Assembly: GCA_030537465.1 (NCBI GenBank)
Contig: JAUNMP010000006.1
Span: 1-56,877, forward strand
Reading direction: 5' to 3'
From: a bacterium
Lineage (GTDB): Bacteria > Verrucomicrobiota > Kiritimatiellia > RFP12 > UBA1067
DNA length: 56,877 bases
Positions 41,401 through 51,524 of the stretch are shown here, piece after piece (within the stretch, counting starts at the first letter, position 1; each line of letters begins with the position of its first letter). The notes below the pieces were generated by a model. The model did no database searches. It had not been told where the DNA came from and was given only the letters and a program-made list of their open reading frames with translations. The translations under genes and the position numbers were made by a program.

Positions 41401-44181
41401 ATGCATAAAACATCGCTTCCCGCAACCTTCGTTCTTGCCGCTTCCATCTTTGTCTGGCAGTCTTCTGCAGCCTATACATTTGAGGTTGTCACGAACGACA
41501 CTGTCGTGAGTGTCAACTTTGTGGACGCGGAGACAACGCAGAGCATTTTGGAGGAACCGTTCTTTGCGCCGGATGTCACGCGCGTCGAATACAGCATGAA
41601 CGGGAACGTGATTCATCTTCGGCCGACAGAGCCGTCGACATACGCGGGTGGGACCTATGTGCAGAGCGGACAGGTGCGCATCTCGGCAGGAAACGAGCTC
41701 GGCTATGGTCCCATCGTCCTTGGAAGTGGGACTGATGGGTCTGCGATGCTTGTCGCAGATGCGGACTGCACAGTCACCAATAAGATTGTCTTCTCCAATG
41801 ATGTCGCCTGGGCGATGTCCGCCGGGCCTGACTACACGCTGACGGTGAACCGCATCGCCGCACGACGTGGATCCGGGGCGGCTCGATTCGGTCGTTCGAA
41901 CAATCCGTGCTCGGTCAACTTCGACCTGGCGGATGACGAGGGCAATGAGCCTGTTCGCGCGCTCGCCTTTCGCGGGGCGGTGCACGGCGAACTCGGAGGA
42001 ACGCTCAAGGTCGCGCAGAGTCCCCTGTCGCCATTTCTCCGAAATACCCAGGCTGGCAATGTCGCCAATGTGGATCGGCTGCGGATTGCCGACAAGGGGC
42101 TGGTTCTTGATGTAGCAGCTCTGACGGAGGTCCGCCTGACAGACGATGTGGAAATCGCCAATCCGGCGCGTTACAGCATCCACGAACCGCAAGTCGTCGT
42201 TCCGCCAGATGCGGGCTTCGAGGAAGGGGGTGTCGGCTGGTCGGGAAAGAAGATCGACAGCGGCGCGGGCGACTCGGTGCCCGGCGTCATGCCCAACAAC
42301 GACCAGACTTGGATTCGGGGCCGGACCACGCCGTTCGGCGACAAGGTCATGGTGCTGCGGACGGGACACCGCCTGACGAGTCCGGAAATCGAGATTCCGT
42401 CCAATGGCGTCTGGCACTTGAGCTTTTGGCGGGCCGGACGTGCCCAATACTCGGGCTACGACATGCCGACGGAGATCGGCTTCACGAACCTTGAGTCGGG
42501 CGAGACGAAGACGCAGACCCTCGCGGGGATGGAAGCCGACAACAACCGCTTCGAGCACGCCGTCAGCCCCGGCTTCGAACTCACGGCCGGCCGCTATCGT
42601 TTTACGCTCTACCCGAAGCTGAAGAACAGCACGGCCGCAATGACGTACGACAATTTCCGCGTCGAGCCGCATGATGGCTTCGTCTACCCACAGAATCCCG
42701 ACTTTGAACAGGGAACGACCCAGGGCTGGTCAATCGAGAACGTAGATTCTGCGGCTTCGGGAGACTTTCTGTCGGGCGTCTATGCGAATGGAAATACCTA
42801 CAATCCGTCACGCCCCACCCCCTCCGGTCGTTTCGCCCTGCTGTTGCGGACAGGGCATCAGTTGACGAGCTCTCCCGTCGTCCTGCCCGTGGACGGCACC
42901 TGGCGCCTCGCCTTCAAGTGCGTCGGGCGCGAGGGGCATTCGGGATCTGCGTCTCCGACGGATATTGTCTTTACGGACGTCGCGACGGGTGTCGCGGTGA
43001 CGAACGTCCTGGCCGGCTTTATCGATTCTCCGCAGTATGTTGACGCCGCCTCGGCACCTTTCAACCTCAAGGCGGGAACCTACGCGTTCTCCATCCATCC
43101 GCGGGTGCAGAGCAATTTCTCGATGTTCTACGACAGTTTTGTTGTCCAACGTGTTGAGTCCGAACGTCTGCCGGATGCGGGACGGATCACGAAGCGTGGC
43201 GATGGTGTGCTCGTCGTCACGGGACAGGCCAACCCGTTTGAGAACGCCTTCACGGCCGAGGCGGGGGTGCTCCGGTTCCTCGACGCGTCATTCGCCGATG
43301 CGATCCTCGAGTCCCGCGCGGGCGGTTCGCTTGTGATCGGCACGGGAACGCGACTGGATGCGCAGACAACCGTCACGGTCGATAAGGGTGCCCGACTGGG
43401 TCTCGATGATCTCGGGGCGAATCTGGTCAAGAACGGAAGCTTCGAGGGCAATAATCTGTCCGCCGGCACTCAGTCCTCTCCAAATGGCTTCCTCTCTGGC
43501 GGCGGACACATCGCTGACTGGTCGCTTGGCGCCGTCGTGAAGAACAAACAGAACAGTGACGGCAGCAATCCGGGGGGCGTTTTGTACAACTCCAACACGA
43601 TTTCGCCGAAGGCTCCCTCAACCTCGGCGGGCGAGTACGCGGCCTGCGTGCGTCAGCACTGCCGACTCTACCAGACGGTGGAGATTCCCGAGGCGGGTGA
43701 CTACAGGGTCTCCTTCCTTTATGTCTGGCGCAATGGTTATGCAGATTCCACGACCGCGGGGCGCGTGGAGCTCGTCGACGCGAATCATGTCACGAATACC
43801 GTGGCCGTCCTGGCGGAACGAGTGGACGATTACTACGCGCGGTGCACAAAGACTCTGTCGCTGCAGGCCGGTACCTATACGCTGGTCTTCCGTGTGGACG
43901 TCGGCGAGGACACGACGGGTGGACCTTGGATTCAGTTCGATGATGTGAGTCTGCGCCAAGTCGGCTTGTTGCCTGAATTGGACGGTACACTGTCCCTGAA
44001 ATCAGGATCGTTTCTCGACCTGAACAATACGATTCCCTTTAATCTTGCAGGCGGAGTCTTCGTCGACGGCGAGCCGTTCAAGGGCGGTCGTGCGCGTTTG
44101 GCGCAGAAGGGCGTTGTCGTGACGGGCGAGGGACAGATCCAGGTCGGTCAGCCCGACGGGTCCGTGTTGATTTTCCGGTGA
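41401..44181 (+). CDS. secreted multi-lectin-like beta-sandwich surface protein
   Basis: A 926-residue exported non-enzymatic protein. The signal peptide (FVLAASIFVWQSSAA) is followed by a beta-strand-repeat region. Three galactose-binding-like modules open DAGFEEGGVGW (near 270), NPDFEQGTTQGW (near 432) and NGSFEGNN (near 678) and close with YDNFRV, YDSFVV and FDDVSL, as in CBM4/9-type folds. Between modules 2 and 3 a KRGDGVLVVTGQANPF repeat matches autotransporter-associated strands. It ends GSVLIFR, very like the giant protein at 226-6390 (GTMIFVR), suggesting a common terminal signal. The ribosome binding site is weak (GAGAG). It probably tethers glycans near the co-expressed hydrolases. 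Confidence 0.7.
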   Translation: MHKTSLPATFVLAASIFVWQSSAAYTFEVVTNDTVVSVNFVDAETTQSILEEPFFAPDVTRVEYSMNGNVIHLRPTEPSTYAGGTYVQSGQVRISAGNELGYGPIVLGSGTDGSAMLVADADCTVTNKIVFSNDVAWAMSAGPDYTLTVNRIAARRGSGAARFGRSNNPCSVNFDLADDEGNEPVRALAFRGAVHGELGGTLKVAQSPLSPFLRNTQAGNVANVDRLRIADKGLVLDVAALTEVRLTDDVEIANPARYSIHEPQVVVPPDAGFEEGGVGWSGKKIDSGAGDSVPGVMPNNDQTWIRGRTTPFGDKVMVLRTGHRLTSPEIEIPSNGVWHLSFWRAGRAQYSGYDMPTEIGFTNLESGETKTQTLAGMEADNNRFEHAVSPGFELTAGRYRFTLYPKLKNSTAAMTYDNFRVEPHDGFVYPQNPDFEQGTTQGWSIENVDSAASGDFLSGVYANGNTYNPSRPTPSGRFALLLRTGHQLTSSPVVLPVDGTWRLAFKCVGREGHSGSASPTDIVFTDVATGVAVTNVLAGFIDSPQYVDAASAPFNLKAGTYAFSIHPRVQSNFSMFYDSFVVQRVESERLPDAGRITKRGDGVLVVTGQANPFENAFTAEAGVLRFLDASFADAILESRAGGSLVIGTGTRLDAQTTVTVDKGARLGLDDLGANLVKNGSFEGNNLSAGTQSSPNGFLSGGGHIADWSLGAVVKNKQNSDGSNPGGVLYNSNTISPKAPSTSAGEYAACVRQHCRLYQTVEIPEAGDYRVSFLYVWRNGYADSTTAGRVELVDANHVTNTVAVLAERVDDYYARCTKTLSLQAGTYTLVFRVDVGEDTTGGPWIQFDDVSLRQVGLLPELDGTLSLKSGSFLDLNNTIPFNLAGGVFVDGEPFKGGRARLAQKGVVVTGEGQIQVGQPDGSVLIFR

Positions 44182-44189
44182 GGACTACG

Positions 44190-47036
44190 ATGAAAACGAT
44201 GATTATGGCAGTGGGCGTTTTCGCCGCAGGCGTCCTGGGCGCAGGGCAGAAACCTGTCTTCAGCGAGCTGCAGGATTTCCGTGCGCCGGTGGAATCGCCC
44301 GTGGAGCATGTGAAGGGCTTTCTCTGGCTAGAGACAGAGGGGTTCTCGGACTACGGTGACTGGCGCCTCGACACGCAGTTCACCCACAAGATGGGGAGCG
44401 CCTATCTGCTGGCGCCCGGCGTCGGAAAACCACAGACAAACGACGCGAAGACGACGCTGCAGATCCCGTCCTCGGGCACCTGGCGCGTCTGGGCTCGCAC
44501 CAAGGACTGGTTGCCCGAGTTCTCCCCTGGTTCGTTCACCGTCGTGGTCGATGGTCGGGAAGGCGTTACGCTTGGCGCTTCGAAACGCAGGGGCTGGGGC
44601 TGGGAGAAGGTGGGCGACTTCAGTCTGAACGCCGGTTCGGTCGATGTGGCGTTGCGGGACCGTTCGGGAGCCTTTGCCCGCTGTGACGCACTCCTGTTCA
44701 CAACCGATCCGACCTATGTCCCCGTCGAGGATGAAGATGTCCTCCTGAAGCCGACAGTTGGGCGGGACGACCAGAGCGCACGCGGTGCCACGCGGCGGAA
44801 ATTCCGTGGAGAGGCCGAGGCGATCGCCGATGGCGGCACCTACGATGTTGTCGTTGTCGGGTCGGGCACGGCTGGCATGGGCGCTGCGCTCGCGGCGGCT
44901 CGTACAGGGGTGAAGGTCGCGCTTGTCCACGATCGCCCCGTCCTGGGTGGCAACTCCAGCTGCGAGATTGGCGTTGGCACGGACGGAGCCGCCGGCTCGC
45001 ATCCGAACAGAAAGACGAACGCCCGCGAATCGGGCCTCTGCGAAGAGGCGAATCTGATGCGCGGCCGTACGCCGACGAAAACCCTGAGTTCCGCCTACGC
45101 GCTGATGACGGCGGTCGAGAAGACGCTTTCCGTCTGCCCAAATCAACGCGTGCTCTCCGTCGAAAAGGAGGGCGACGTGATCACGGCCGTCATTGCCCGC
45201 AGCACGCTGACGGGCGCCCGCACGCGCTATTCCGCCCAGACGTTCATCGACTGTACGGGCGATGGCTGGGTGGGCGTGTTCGCCGATGCCGCCCGCATGT
45301 ACGGACGCGAGGCCCAGCACGAATACAACGAATGGCCCGCGCCGGAGGAACGCGACGATCTGACGATGAGCGGCTGCCTGATGGACCAGTCGCTCTGCTA
45401 CAGCTACAAGATGCGTACGCAGCCCATTCCGTATACGCCGCCGGTCTGGGCGAATGTGCTGCCCGAGGGGTTCACGCGGCCGTGGATCCGCCACATCGGG
45501 CCGCAGTGGTGGATTGAGCATGGTGGCCGCTTCGACGACCTAAAGGATCCCGAACGTGCGCGTGACGAACTCGTTCGCATCGCCTTCGCCTACTGGGGAT
45601 GGGTCAAGAATGCCTCCCCGCTCAAGGCGCAGGCGGCCAACGCGGAGATTACCTTCGTTCCCTACATGAACGGTCGTCGCGAAGGCTACCGCCTGCAGGG
45701 CGATTACGTGCTCACGGCCATCGACGCGCTGGAGGGACGCATGTTCCCGGACCGCATCACCTACGGCGGCTGGCCGCTCGACACGCACGATCCTCTGGGC
45801 ATCGAGAATCCCACCGGAAACGGCTACTGGAAGAAACATCCCGGCGTGCCGATCTACTCGATTCCCTATCGCTGCCTCTATTCGAAGAACATCCCCAACC
45901 TGATGTTCGCCGGTCGGTGCCAGAGCGTGACGCATATCGCCCTTGGCAGCGTCCGTGTCGAGGCGACGCTCTTCACGCTCGGTCAGGCCGCTGGAACCGC
46001 CGCCGGCCTCGCCCTTCAGAAGGGCCTCTCCCCGCGTGCCTACGGAGAACGGCACATCGAGGAACTCCAGCAGCGTCTCCTGAAGGATGACCAGTATATT
46101 CCTGGCATCCTCAATTCAGACCCGAAGGATCTGGCGCGGATGGCGAAGGTCACGGCCTCCAGTACATGGGATGGTGCGACCAGCATCACAGGGAAGGGCG
46201 ATCCGGGCATGCGGACGCGCGACAACACGAAGCACGAGCTTGTCCTGTCCAGGGCTACCTGTTTTGCCCGTGGCGCCGTCGACGGTCTTGAGGGTGTAGA
46301 ATGCCTGTTGTCATCTGATTTAGACAAGGACGCACCACTGACCGTCACGTTCGTGGCGACCGACGATGCGAAGACGACGCCTGAGGCGGGGGAGGTTCTG
46401 GGTGCGGCGTCGGGGACGGTTCCCGCGAAGAAAACAGGCTTTGTCGCCTTCAAGCTGGCGAAGCCGCTCAAACTTGAGAAAGCCTATGTGTGGATCGTGC
46501 TGCCGCCTCGGAGGGGTATCCACTGGTTTCTCCGCGAACGACCTGTGCAGATAGGCGACACGCGTGCCTACGGCGGAGGAAGTCATTGGACGTTGGCTCC
46601 TGGGGCGCAATACGCCTTCACGACGACGCCCGCACTCAAGAGCGTTGTCAAGGTGTCCGCGGACGCTGTCATCGACGGGGTTTCACGTCCTGTGGACGAC
46701 AACATCCATGGCTGGGTCTCCGATCCCGAGATGGAACTTCCGCAGTCCATTCGTCTTGACTTCCCGAAGCCGGTGAAGGCGCACCAGGTGCGTCTGACCT
46801 TCGACACCGACCTCACGCCGACCCGCGTGGCGCTTTATCCGAAAAAGCTGGTCCGTTCCTATGTCGTCGAAGGCCTGGTCGATGGTTCGTGGCGGAGACT
46901 CGCCGAGACAGAAGAGAACGATCTGCGCCTCCGCGTCCACGATTTCCCGGAAGCCGAGGTGTCTGCCATCCGTGTGACGGTTACCAGAACCTGGGGTGCG
47001 AAATCCGCCTCCATCAATGAAATCCGTGTCTACTGA
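44190..47036 (+). CDS. exported FAD-dependent oxidoreductase with flanking binding domains
   Basis: A 948-residue protein. ATG 44190 follows GAGG by 6 nt (GTG 44178 overlaps the previous stop). A Sec-type signal (MIMAVGVFAAGVLGAG) has no twin arginine. An N-terminal beta domain (about 30-175, GTWRVWARTKDW) precedes an FAD_oxidored-type Rossmann domain with DVVVVGSGTAGMGAALAA near 219, ALVHDRPVLGGNSSCE, FIDCTGDGWVGV and the FAD-closing GSVRVEATLFTLGQAAGTAA. The C terminus (about 800-948) resembles a discoidin/F5-8 sugar-binding sandwich. It likely oxidises a sugar or polysaccharide outside the cytoplasm. Flavoproteins usually leave through Tat, so a Sec signal is noteworthy. It is co-oriented with GH genes on both sides. 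Confidence 0.75.
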   Translation: MKTMIMAVGVFAAGVLGAGQKPVFSELQDFRAPVESPVEHVKGFLWLETEGFSDYGDWRLDTQFTHKMGSAYLLAPGVGKPQTNDAKTTLQIPSSGTWRVWARTKDWLPEFSPGSFTVVVDGREGVTLGASKRRGWGWEKVGDFSLNAGSVDVALRDRSGAFARCDALLFTTDPTYVPVEDEDVLLKPTVGRDDQSARGATRRKFRGEAEAIADGGTYDVVVVGSGTAGMGAALAAARTGVKVALVHDRPVLGGNSSCEIGVGTDGAAGSHPNRKTNARESGLCEEANLMRGRTPTKTLSSAYALMTAVEKTLSVCPNQRVLSVEKEGDVITAVIARSTLTGARTRYSAQTFIDCTGDGWVGVFADAARMYGREAQHEYNEWPAPEERDDLTMSGCLMDQSLCYSYKMRTQPIPYTPPVWANVLPEGFTRPWIRHIGPQWWIEHGGRFDDLKDPERARDELVRIAFAYWGWVKNASPLKAQAANAEITFVPYMNGRREGYRLQGDYVLTAIDALEGRMFPDRITYGGWPLDTHDPLGIENPTGNGYWKKHPGVPIYSIPYRCLYSKNIPNLMFAGRCQSVTHIALGSVRVEATLFTLGQAAGTAAGLALQKGLSPRAYGERHIEELQQRLLKDDQYIPGILNSDPKDLARMAKVTASSTWDGATSITGKGDPGMRTRDNTKHELVLSRATCFARGAVDGLEGVECLLSSDLDKDAPLTVTFVATDDAKTTPEAGEVLGAASGTVPAKKTGFVAFKLAKPLKLEKAYVWIVLPPRRGIHWFLRERPVQIGDTRAYGGGSHWTLAPGAQYAFTTTPALKSVVKVSADAVIDGVSRPVDDNIHGWVSDPEMELPQSIRLDFPKPVKAHQVRLTFDTDLTPTRVALYPKKLVRSYVVEGLVDGSWRRLAETEENDLRLRVHDFPEAEVSAIRVTVTRTWGAKSASINEIRVY

Positions 47037-47044
47037 GGAGTCCT

Positions 47045-48451
47045 ATGCGAAAGAAGCTGTTTGCGTGTGTTGCCGTTGCCCTGTCGCTTGTCGCGGGGGC
47101 GGAACGATTTGTCGACGTCTCAAAGGTTGACTGTCGTTATCTGGCGGATGCCGCTGGAAAGACCTGGGTGCCGATTGGATGCAACATCTGCTTTGACCGG
47201 CTGGAGCGTCCGACCGTTGAGGCCCGTGCGCTTTTTGACGGGTGGATGACGGCCTTCGCCGCGAACGGCGGCGACTTCATGCGCGTGTGGCTCTCGTGTC
47301 CGTTCGTGGAGGTGATGCCCGAGAAGGCGGGCGTCTATTCACCGAAGGCGACGGAGAACCTGAAATGGCTGGTGAAAAGGTCCGAGGAGCTTGGCATCCG
47401 GCTCAAGTTCACCTTTGAGAACTTCCGGGGGACGGGTACGTTGACGGATGACAAGCATCCTGAACGAGGAGTCGTCTCGTTCAAGCGCCCCGTGTATCAA
47501 CCCTACGCGAAGAACATGCGCGAGTGGTTTGCATCGGAGGACTGCGCGAGGATTTACATTGACCGTGCCCAACACATTGCCGGCGCAGTGAAGGATTCGC
47601 CGTCCGTGATCGCTGTCGAACTCTGGAACGAGGTCACCTCGACCGGCGCGGGACTCGCGTTGATTGCGCCCTGGACTGACAGAATGATGCCGGAGATCCA
47701 GAGACTCTTCCCGAAGCAGATGGTGCTGCAGAATCTGGGGAGTTTCTCCGATCCGGGCTCCGAAGTCGACTACGACTGGTTGGCGCGGGTGAAGGGGAAT
47801 GGTTACCTCCAGGCGCATCGCTACCTTGACCCCGGAGCTGCGTTTGATGTCTGCCGCGGTCCGATGGACGTCCTCTGCGCGGATTCCATCCGCGAACTTG
47901 TCGAGCGCCGTCCCGACCTGCCGGTTTTTCTGGCGGAGACCGGGGCCGTCGAACCCAGGCACACGGGGCCGTTCCACCTCTATCCGGTGGACACGACGGG
48001 GCTGCTGATCCACGACGAGATCTTCGCCGCGTTCTTCGCGGGGTCGGCCGGCTCGGGACAGCCGTGGCACTGGGATCACCAGTACATTGCGGGCAACAAT
48101 CTCTGGCACCACTTCAAGTGGTTCAAGAAGGCCATCGATGGACTCGATCCCGCGGTTGAGCATTTCCGCCCGTTCCACACCGAGACGCATCGCCTGCGCC
48201 TTTGGGGGCTTCGTGGCGAAAAGACCACCATCGTCTGGCTGCGCGACAAGCAGGCGGATTGGCAGAACATCCTGGAGAAGGGGCAGGCGCCTGGGGTCGT
48301 CGCCGGCGAACGGCTGCCACGCACGTGTCGGTCCACGGGCTACAGCTGGTATCTTCCCTGGGAGGGCAAGGTTCAGGATGTGAAGGGGAATGAGATTCCA
48401 TCATTCACACGGTCGGCCGTCGTCCGATTCCCGACGGTGTCCGCCTATTGA
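47045..48451 (+). CDS. secreted GH5-like (cellulase/mannanase superfamily) hydrolase
   Basis: A 468-residue exported TIM-barrel enzyme. GGAG lies 4 nt before the ATG; the signal peptide is MRKKLFACVAVALSLVAGAE. The acid/base Glu196 lies in AVELWNEV and the nucleophile Glu298 in VFLAETGA, the standard clan GH-A pair. Other barrel strands read WVPIGCNICF, GGDFMRVWLS and IRLKFTFENF. Substrate is unknown, probably a beta-linked glycan. It begins 8 nt after the FAD oxidoreductase gene and is followed by a transporter, so it closes the hydrolase run that begins at 36779. Confidence 0.8.
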   Translation: MRKKLFACVAVALSLVAGAERFVDVSKVDCRYLADAAGKTWVPIGCNICFDRLERPTVEARALFDGWMTAFAANGGDFMRVWLSCPFVEVMPEKAGVYSPKATENLKWLVKRSEELGIRLKFTFENFRGTGTLTDDKHPERGVVSFKRPVYQPYAKNMREWFASEDCARIYIDRAQHIAGAVKDSPSVIAVELWNEVTSTGAGLALIAPWTDRMMPEIQRLFPKQMVLQNLGSFSDPGSEVDYDWLARVKGNGYLQAHRYLDPGAAFDVCRGPMDVLCADSIRELVERRPDLPVFLAETGAVEPRHTGPFHLYPVDTTGLLIHDEIFAAFFAGSAGSGQPWHWDHQYIAGNNLWHHFKWFKKAIDGLDPAVEHFRPFHTETHRLRLWGLRGEKTTIVWLRDKQADWQNILEKGQAPGVVAGERLPRTCRSTGYSWYLPWEGKVQDVKGNEIPSFTRSAVVRFPTVSAY

Positions 48452-48480
48452 TTGTCTCACGCTGGAGGAAGAAGGTTCTC

Positions 48481-49659
48481 GTGTTCGGTAAAATCAACCG
48501 TCTCCCGCTTCTCGTCAAGCTGTTCATCGCCGGTGCCCTGGGCATTGTCTGCGGACTCTGGCTCAACGACATGGGGATTCGCGTTCTCACGACGTTCCAG
48601 GCTCTGTTCTCGCAGTTCATCAAGTTCCTGGTGCCGTTCATCATCCTCGGTTTCGTGACGCCCGCCATTGCGGATACGGGGCGCAACGCCGGGCGCACGC
48701 TGCTGCTCACGATGGGCCTCGCCTATGCATCGACCATCTTTGCCGGCTATTTCGCCTATGGCGTCTCGAGCGCGGTGTTTCCGTCTCTGTTGGGAGGAAA
48801 TGGCATCGAGGCCGCCGCCGCGGCAAAGACGTTCCCCACGCTGTTCACGCTCAAGATTCCGCCGGTGGTTGATGTCGTGACCGCTCTCGTTGTTTCGTTT
48901 ATGATTGGTCTCGGCATTTCCGCCACGAACGCCGAGAGCGTCTACCGCGGCTTCTCCCAGCTCCGTGCGATCGTTGAGCGCACGCTCGCGAAGGCTTTCG
49001 TTCCGTTCCTGCCGCTCTATATCCTCACGGTGACGGCGGAGCTGACAGCCTCGGGACGTCTTGCCTCCATTGCGGGGCCCGCGGTGCGTTTGATGCTCTG
49101 CTGCACTGCGATCACGCTGACGCTGCTCGTGATTCAGTACTTCTTGGCCGGCATGGTGGCCATGCGGAATCCCGTCAAGGCGCTGTGGACGATGGTGCCG
49201 GCCTATCTCACGGGATGGGGGACCTGTTCGTCCGCCGCGACGATTCCCGTCACGCTCGCGCGCGTGCGGCAGAACGGGGTTTCCGAACCAACCGCGAACC
49301 TCGTCGTTCCGCTCTGTTCGAATGTGCATCTTTCGGGCAGCATGGCGAATGTCGTTGCCTACGCGGCCGGCATTCTCGCGATGTTCGGCGATCCGATTTC
49401 GATTGGTCCGTTCACGGAATACATTCTCGCGATGAGCATCGTGGCCGTCGCCTCGCCCGGAGTCCCCGGCGGCTGTGTGCTCGCAGCAGGGGCCTTCGTC
49501 GAGTCCGCGCTGGGTTTCACGCCCGAGCGCTATGCACTGATGGTCGCCATCTACATGGCCCTCGACGGCATGGGCACGGCCTGCAACCTGACGGGGGACG
49601 GCGCCATTGCGCTGATCGTCGATCGACTGGCCGGAAAAAGGTCTAGCTCCTCGATCTAG
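48481..49659 (+). CDS. dicarboxylate/amino acid:cation symporter (DAACS family)
   Basis: A 392-residue inner-membrane symporter with about eight helices and re-entrant loops (SltI/GltP/DctA superfamily). Transport-site motifs include TGWGTCSSAATIPVT (serine-rich hairpin), NVHLSGSM and ALDGMGTACNLTGDG. GTG 48481 is preferred because GGAGGAAGAAGG precedes it; a TTG at 48448 would add 11 residues and overlap the upstream gene. It would take up an amino acid or C4-dicarboxylate with sodium or protons; a link to the hydrolases upstream is not obvious. Two small stem-loops overlap and follow its stop. Confidence 0.85.
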   Translation: MFGKINRLPLLVKLFIAGALGIVCGLWLNDMGIRVLTTFQALFSQFIKFLVPFIILGFVTPAIADTGRNAGRTLLLTMGLAYASTIFAGYFAYGVSSAVFPSLLGGNGIEAAAAAKTFPTLFTLKIPPVVDVVTALVVSFMIGLGISATNAESVYRGFSQLRAIVERTLAKAFVPFLPLYILTVTAELTASGRLASIAGPAVRLMLCCTAITLTLLVIQYFLAGMVAMRNPVKALWTMVPAYLTGWGTCSSAATIPVTLARVRQNGVSEPTANLVVPLCSNVHLSGSMANVVAYAAGILAMFGDPISIGPFTEYILAMSIVAVASPGVPGGCVLAAGAFVESALGFTPERYALMVAIYMALDGMGTACNLTGDGAIALIVDRLAGKRSSSSI

Positions 49660-49682
49660 ACCTCCCCCTAGACCTTCGGTCT
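49639..49682 (+). terminator. tandem stem-loops after the symporter gene
   Basis: AGGTCTAG (49639-49646) pairs with CTAGACCT (49656-49663), and AGACC-TTC-GGTCT (49670-49682) forms a second hairpin. No long T tract follows, so this is a weak or Rho-assisted terminator. Confidence 0.4.
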
Positions 49683-49688
49683 TCATTG

Positions 49689-49697
49689 TGTTAATAT
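49689..49697 (+). promoter_or_regulatory. extended -10 promoter of hisB
   Basis: TGT followed by TAATAT (49692-49697). A start near 49704 leaves a 16-nt leader that is mostly the AAAGGAG ribosome binding site. Confidence 0.45.
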
Positions 49698-49719
49698 GTG
49701 CCCAACGCAAAGGAGCATT

Positions 49720-50304
49720 ATGAGAAGCGCTGAAATCGAGCGGAACACGAAGGAAACCAAGATCAAGCTGAGCCTTAACCTCGACGGTGAGGGGAAAGGC
49801 GAAATCAACACCGGCATCGGATTCTTCAACCATATGCTGGAGCTGCTCAAGAAGCATGCGCTGATCGACCTCTCGGTGACCTGCGACGGCGATCTCGACG
49901 TCGACTACCACCACACGGTGGAGGATGTCGGTCTCGTGCTGGGGCAGGCTCTCAACCAGGCGCTGGGGGACCGGAAGGGCATCACGCGCTATGGGTTCTG
50001 CAGCGTGCCGATGGACGAGGCGCTCTGCGAGACCTCCATCGACCTGGGCGGGCGTCCATTCCTCGTTTTCGTTACACCCAAGAAGCACCTGATGGTGCGT
50101 GACTTCGAGGTGAAGCTGCTGGAGGAGTTCTTCCGCTCGGTGAGCGTCGAGGGGCGCCTCAACATCCATACCCGCGAGATTTATGGCGACGAGACGCACC
50201 ATGTGTGCGAGGGAATCTTCAAGAGCTTCGCCCGCGCGCTGCGTCAGGCGGTTGCGAACGACCCGCGCGAGAAGGGCGTGCCGTCCTCAAAGGGCGTACT
50301 TTAA
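49720..50304 (+). CDS. hisB: imidazoleglycerol-phosphate dehydratase (HisB)
   Basis: A 194-residue single-domain IGP dehydratase for the sixth step of histidine synthesis, as in most bacteria other than enterics (no fused phosphatase). ATG 49720 is 4 to 5 nt after AAAGGAG; a longer frame from 49696 lacks a ribosome binding site. Manganese-binding motifs are intact: GIGFFNHML, DYHHTVEDVG and GDETHHVCEG, with the RNTKETKI opening. It is isolated from other his genes and sits just upstream of gapA, which has its own promoter. Confidence 0.96.
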   Translation: MRSAEIERNTKETKIKLSLNLDGEGKGEINTGIGFFNHMLELLKKHALIDLSVTCDGDLDVDYHHTVEDVGLVLGQALNQALGDRKGITRYGFCSVPMDEALCETSIDLGGRPFLVFVTPKKHLMVRDFEVKLLEEFFRSVSVEGRLNIHTREIYGDETHHVCEGIFKSFARALRQAVANDPREKGVPSSKGVL

Positions 50305-50331
50305 GTTCGTAAATTTGCCTGCCCGCCGTTC

Positions 50332-51437
<1,106 letters not shown>

Positions 51438-51462
51438 AATTCCTTCTTGGAGTTCTACGAAA

Positions 51463-51495
51463 GGGCACGGCGGTTTCCGCCGTGTCCTTTTCTTT
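51463..51495 (+). terminator. Rho-independent terminator of gapA
   Basis: GGGCACGGCGG (51463-51473), a TTT loop and CCGCCGTGTCC (51477-51487) form an 11-bp stem with one G-T pair, followed by TTTTCTTT. It lies 25 bases after the gapA stop and ends 12 bases before the next promoter. Confidence 0.85.
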
Positions 51496-51507
51496 GTCCC
51501 CCGCATG

Positions 51508-51516
51508 TGGTAGAAT
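51508..51516 (+). promoter_or_regulatory. extended -10 promoter, nearly leaderless
   Basis: TGG followed by TAGAAT (51511-51516), the same 9 bases as at 15851-15859, with no recognisable -35. The predicted start is at about 51523, two bases before ATG 51525, and no Shine-Dalgarno is present. Confidence 0.5.
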
Positions 51517-51524
51517 ACCCACCC

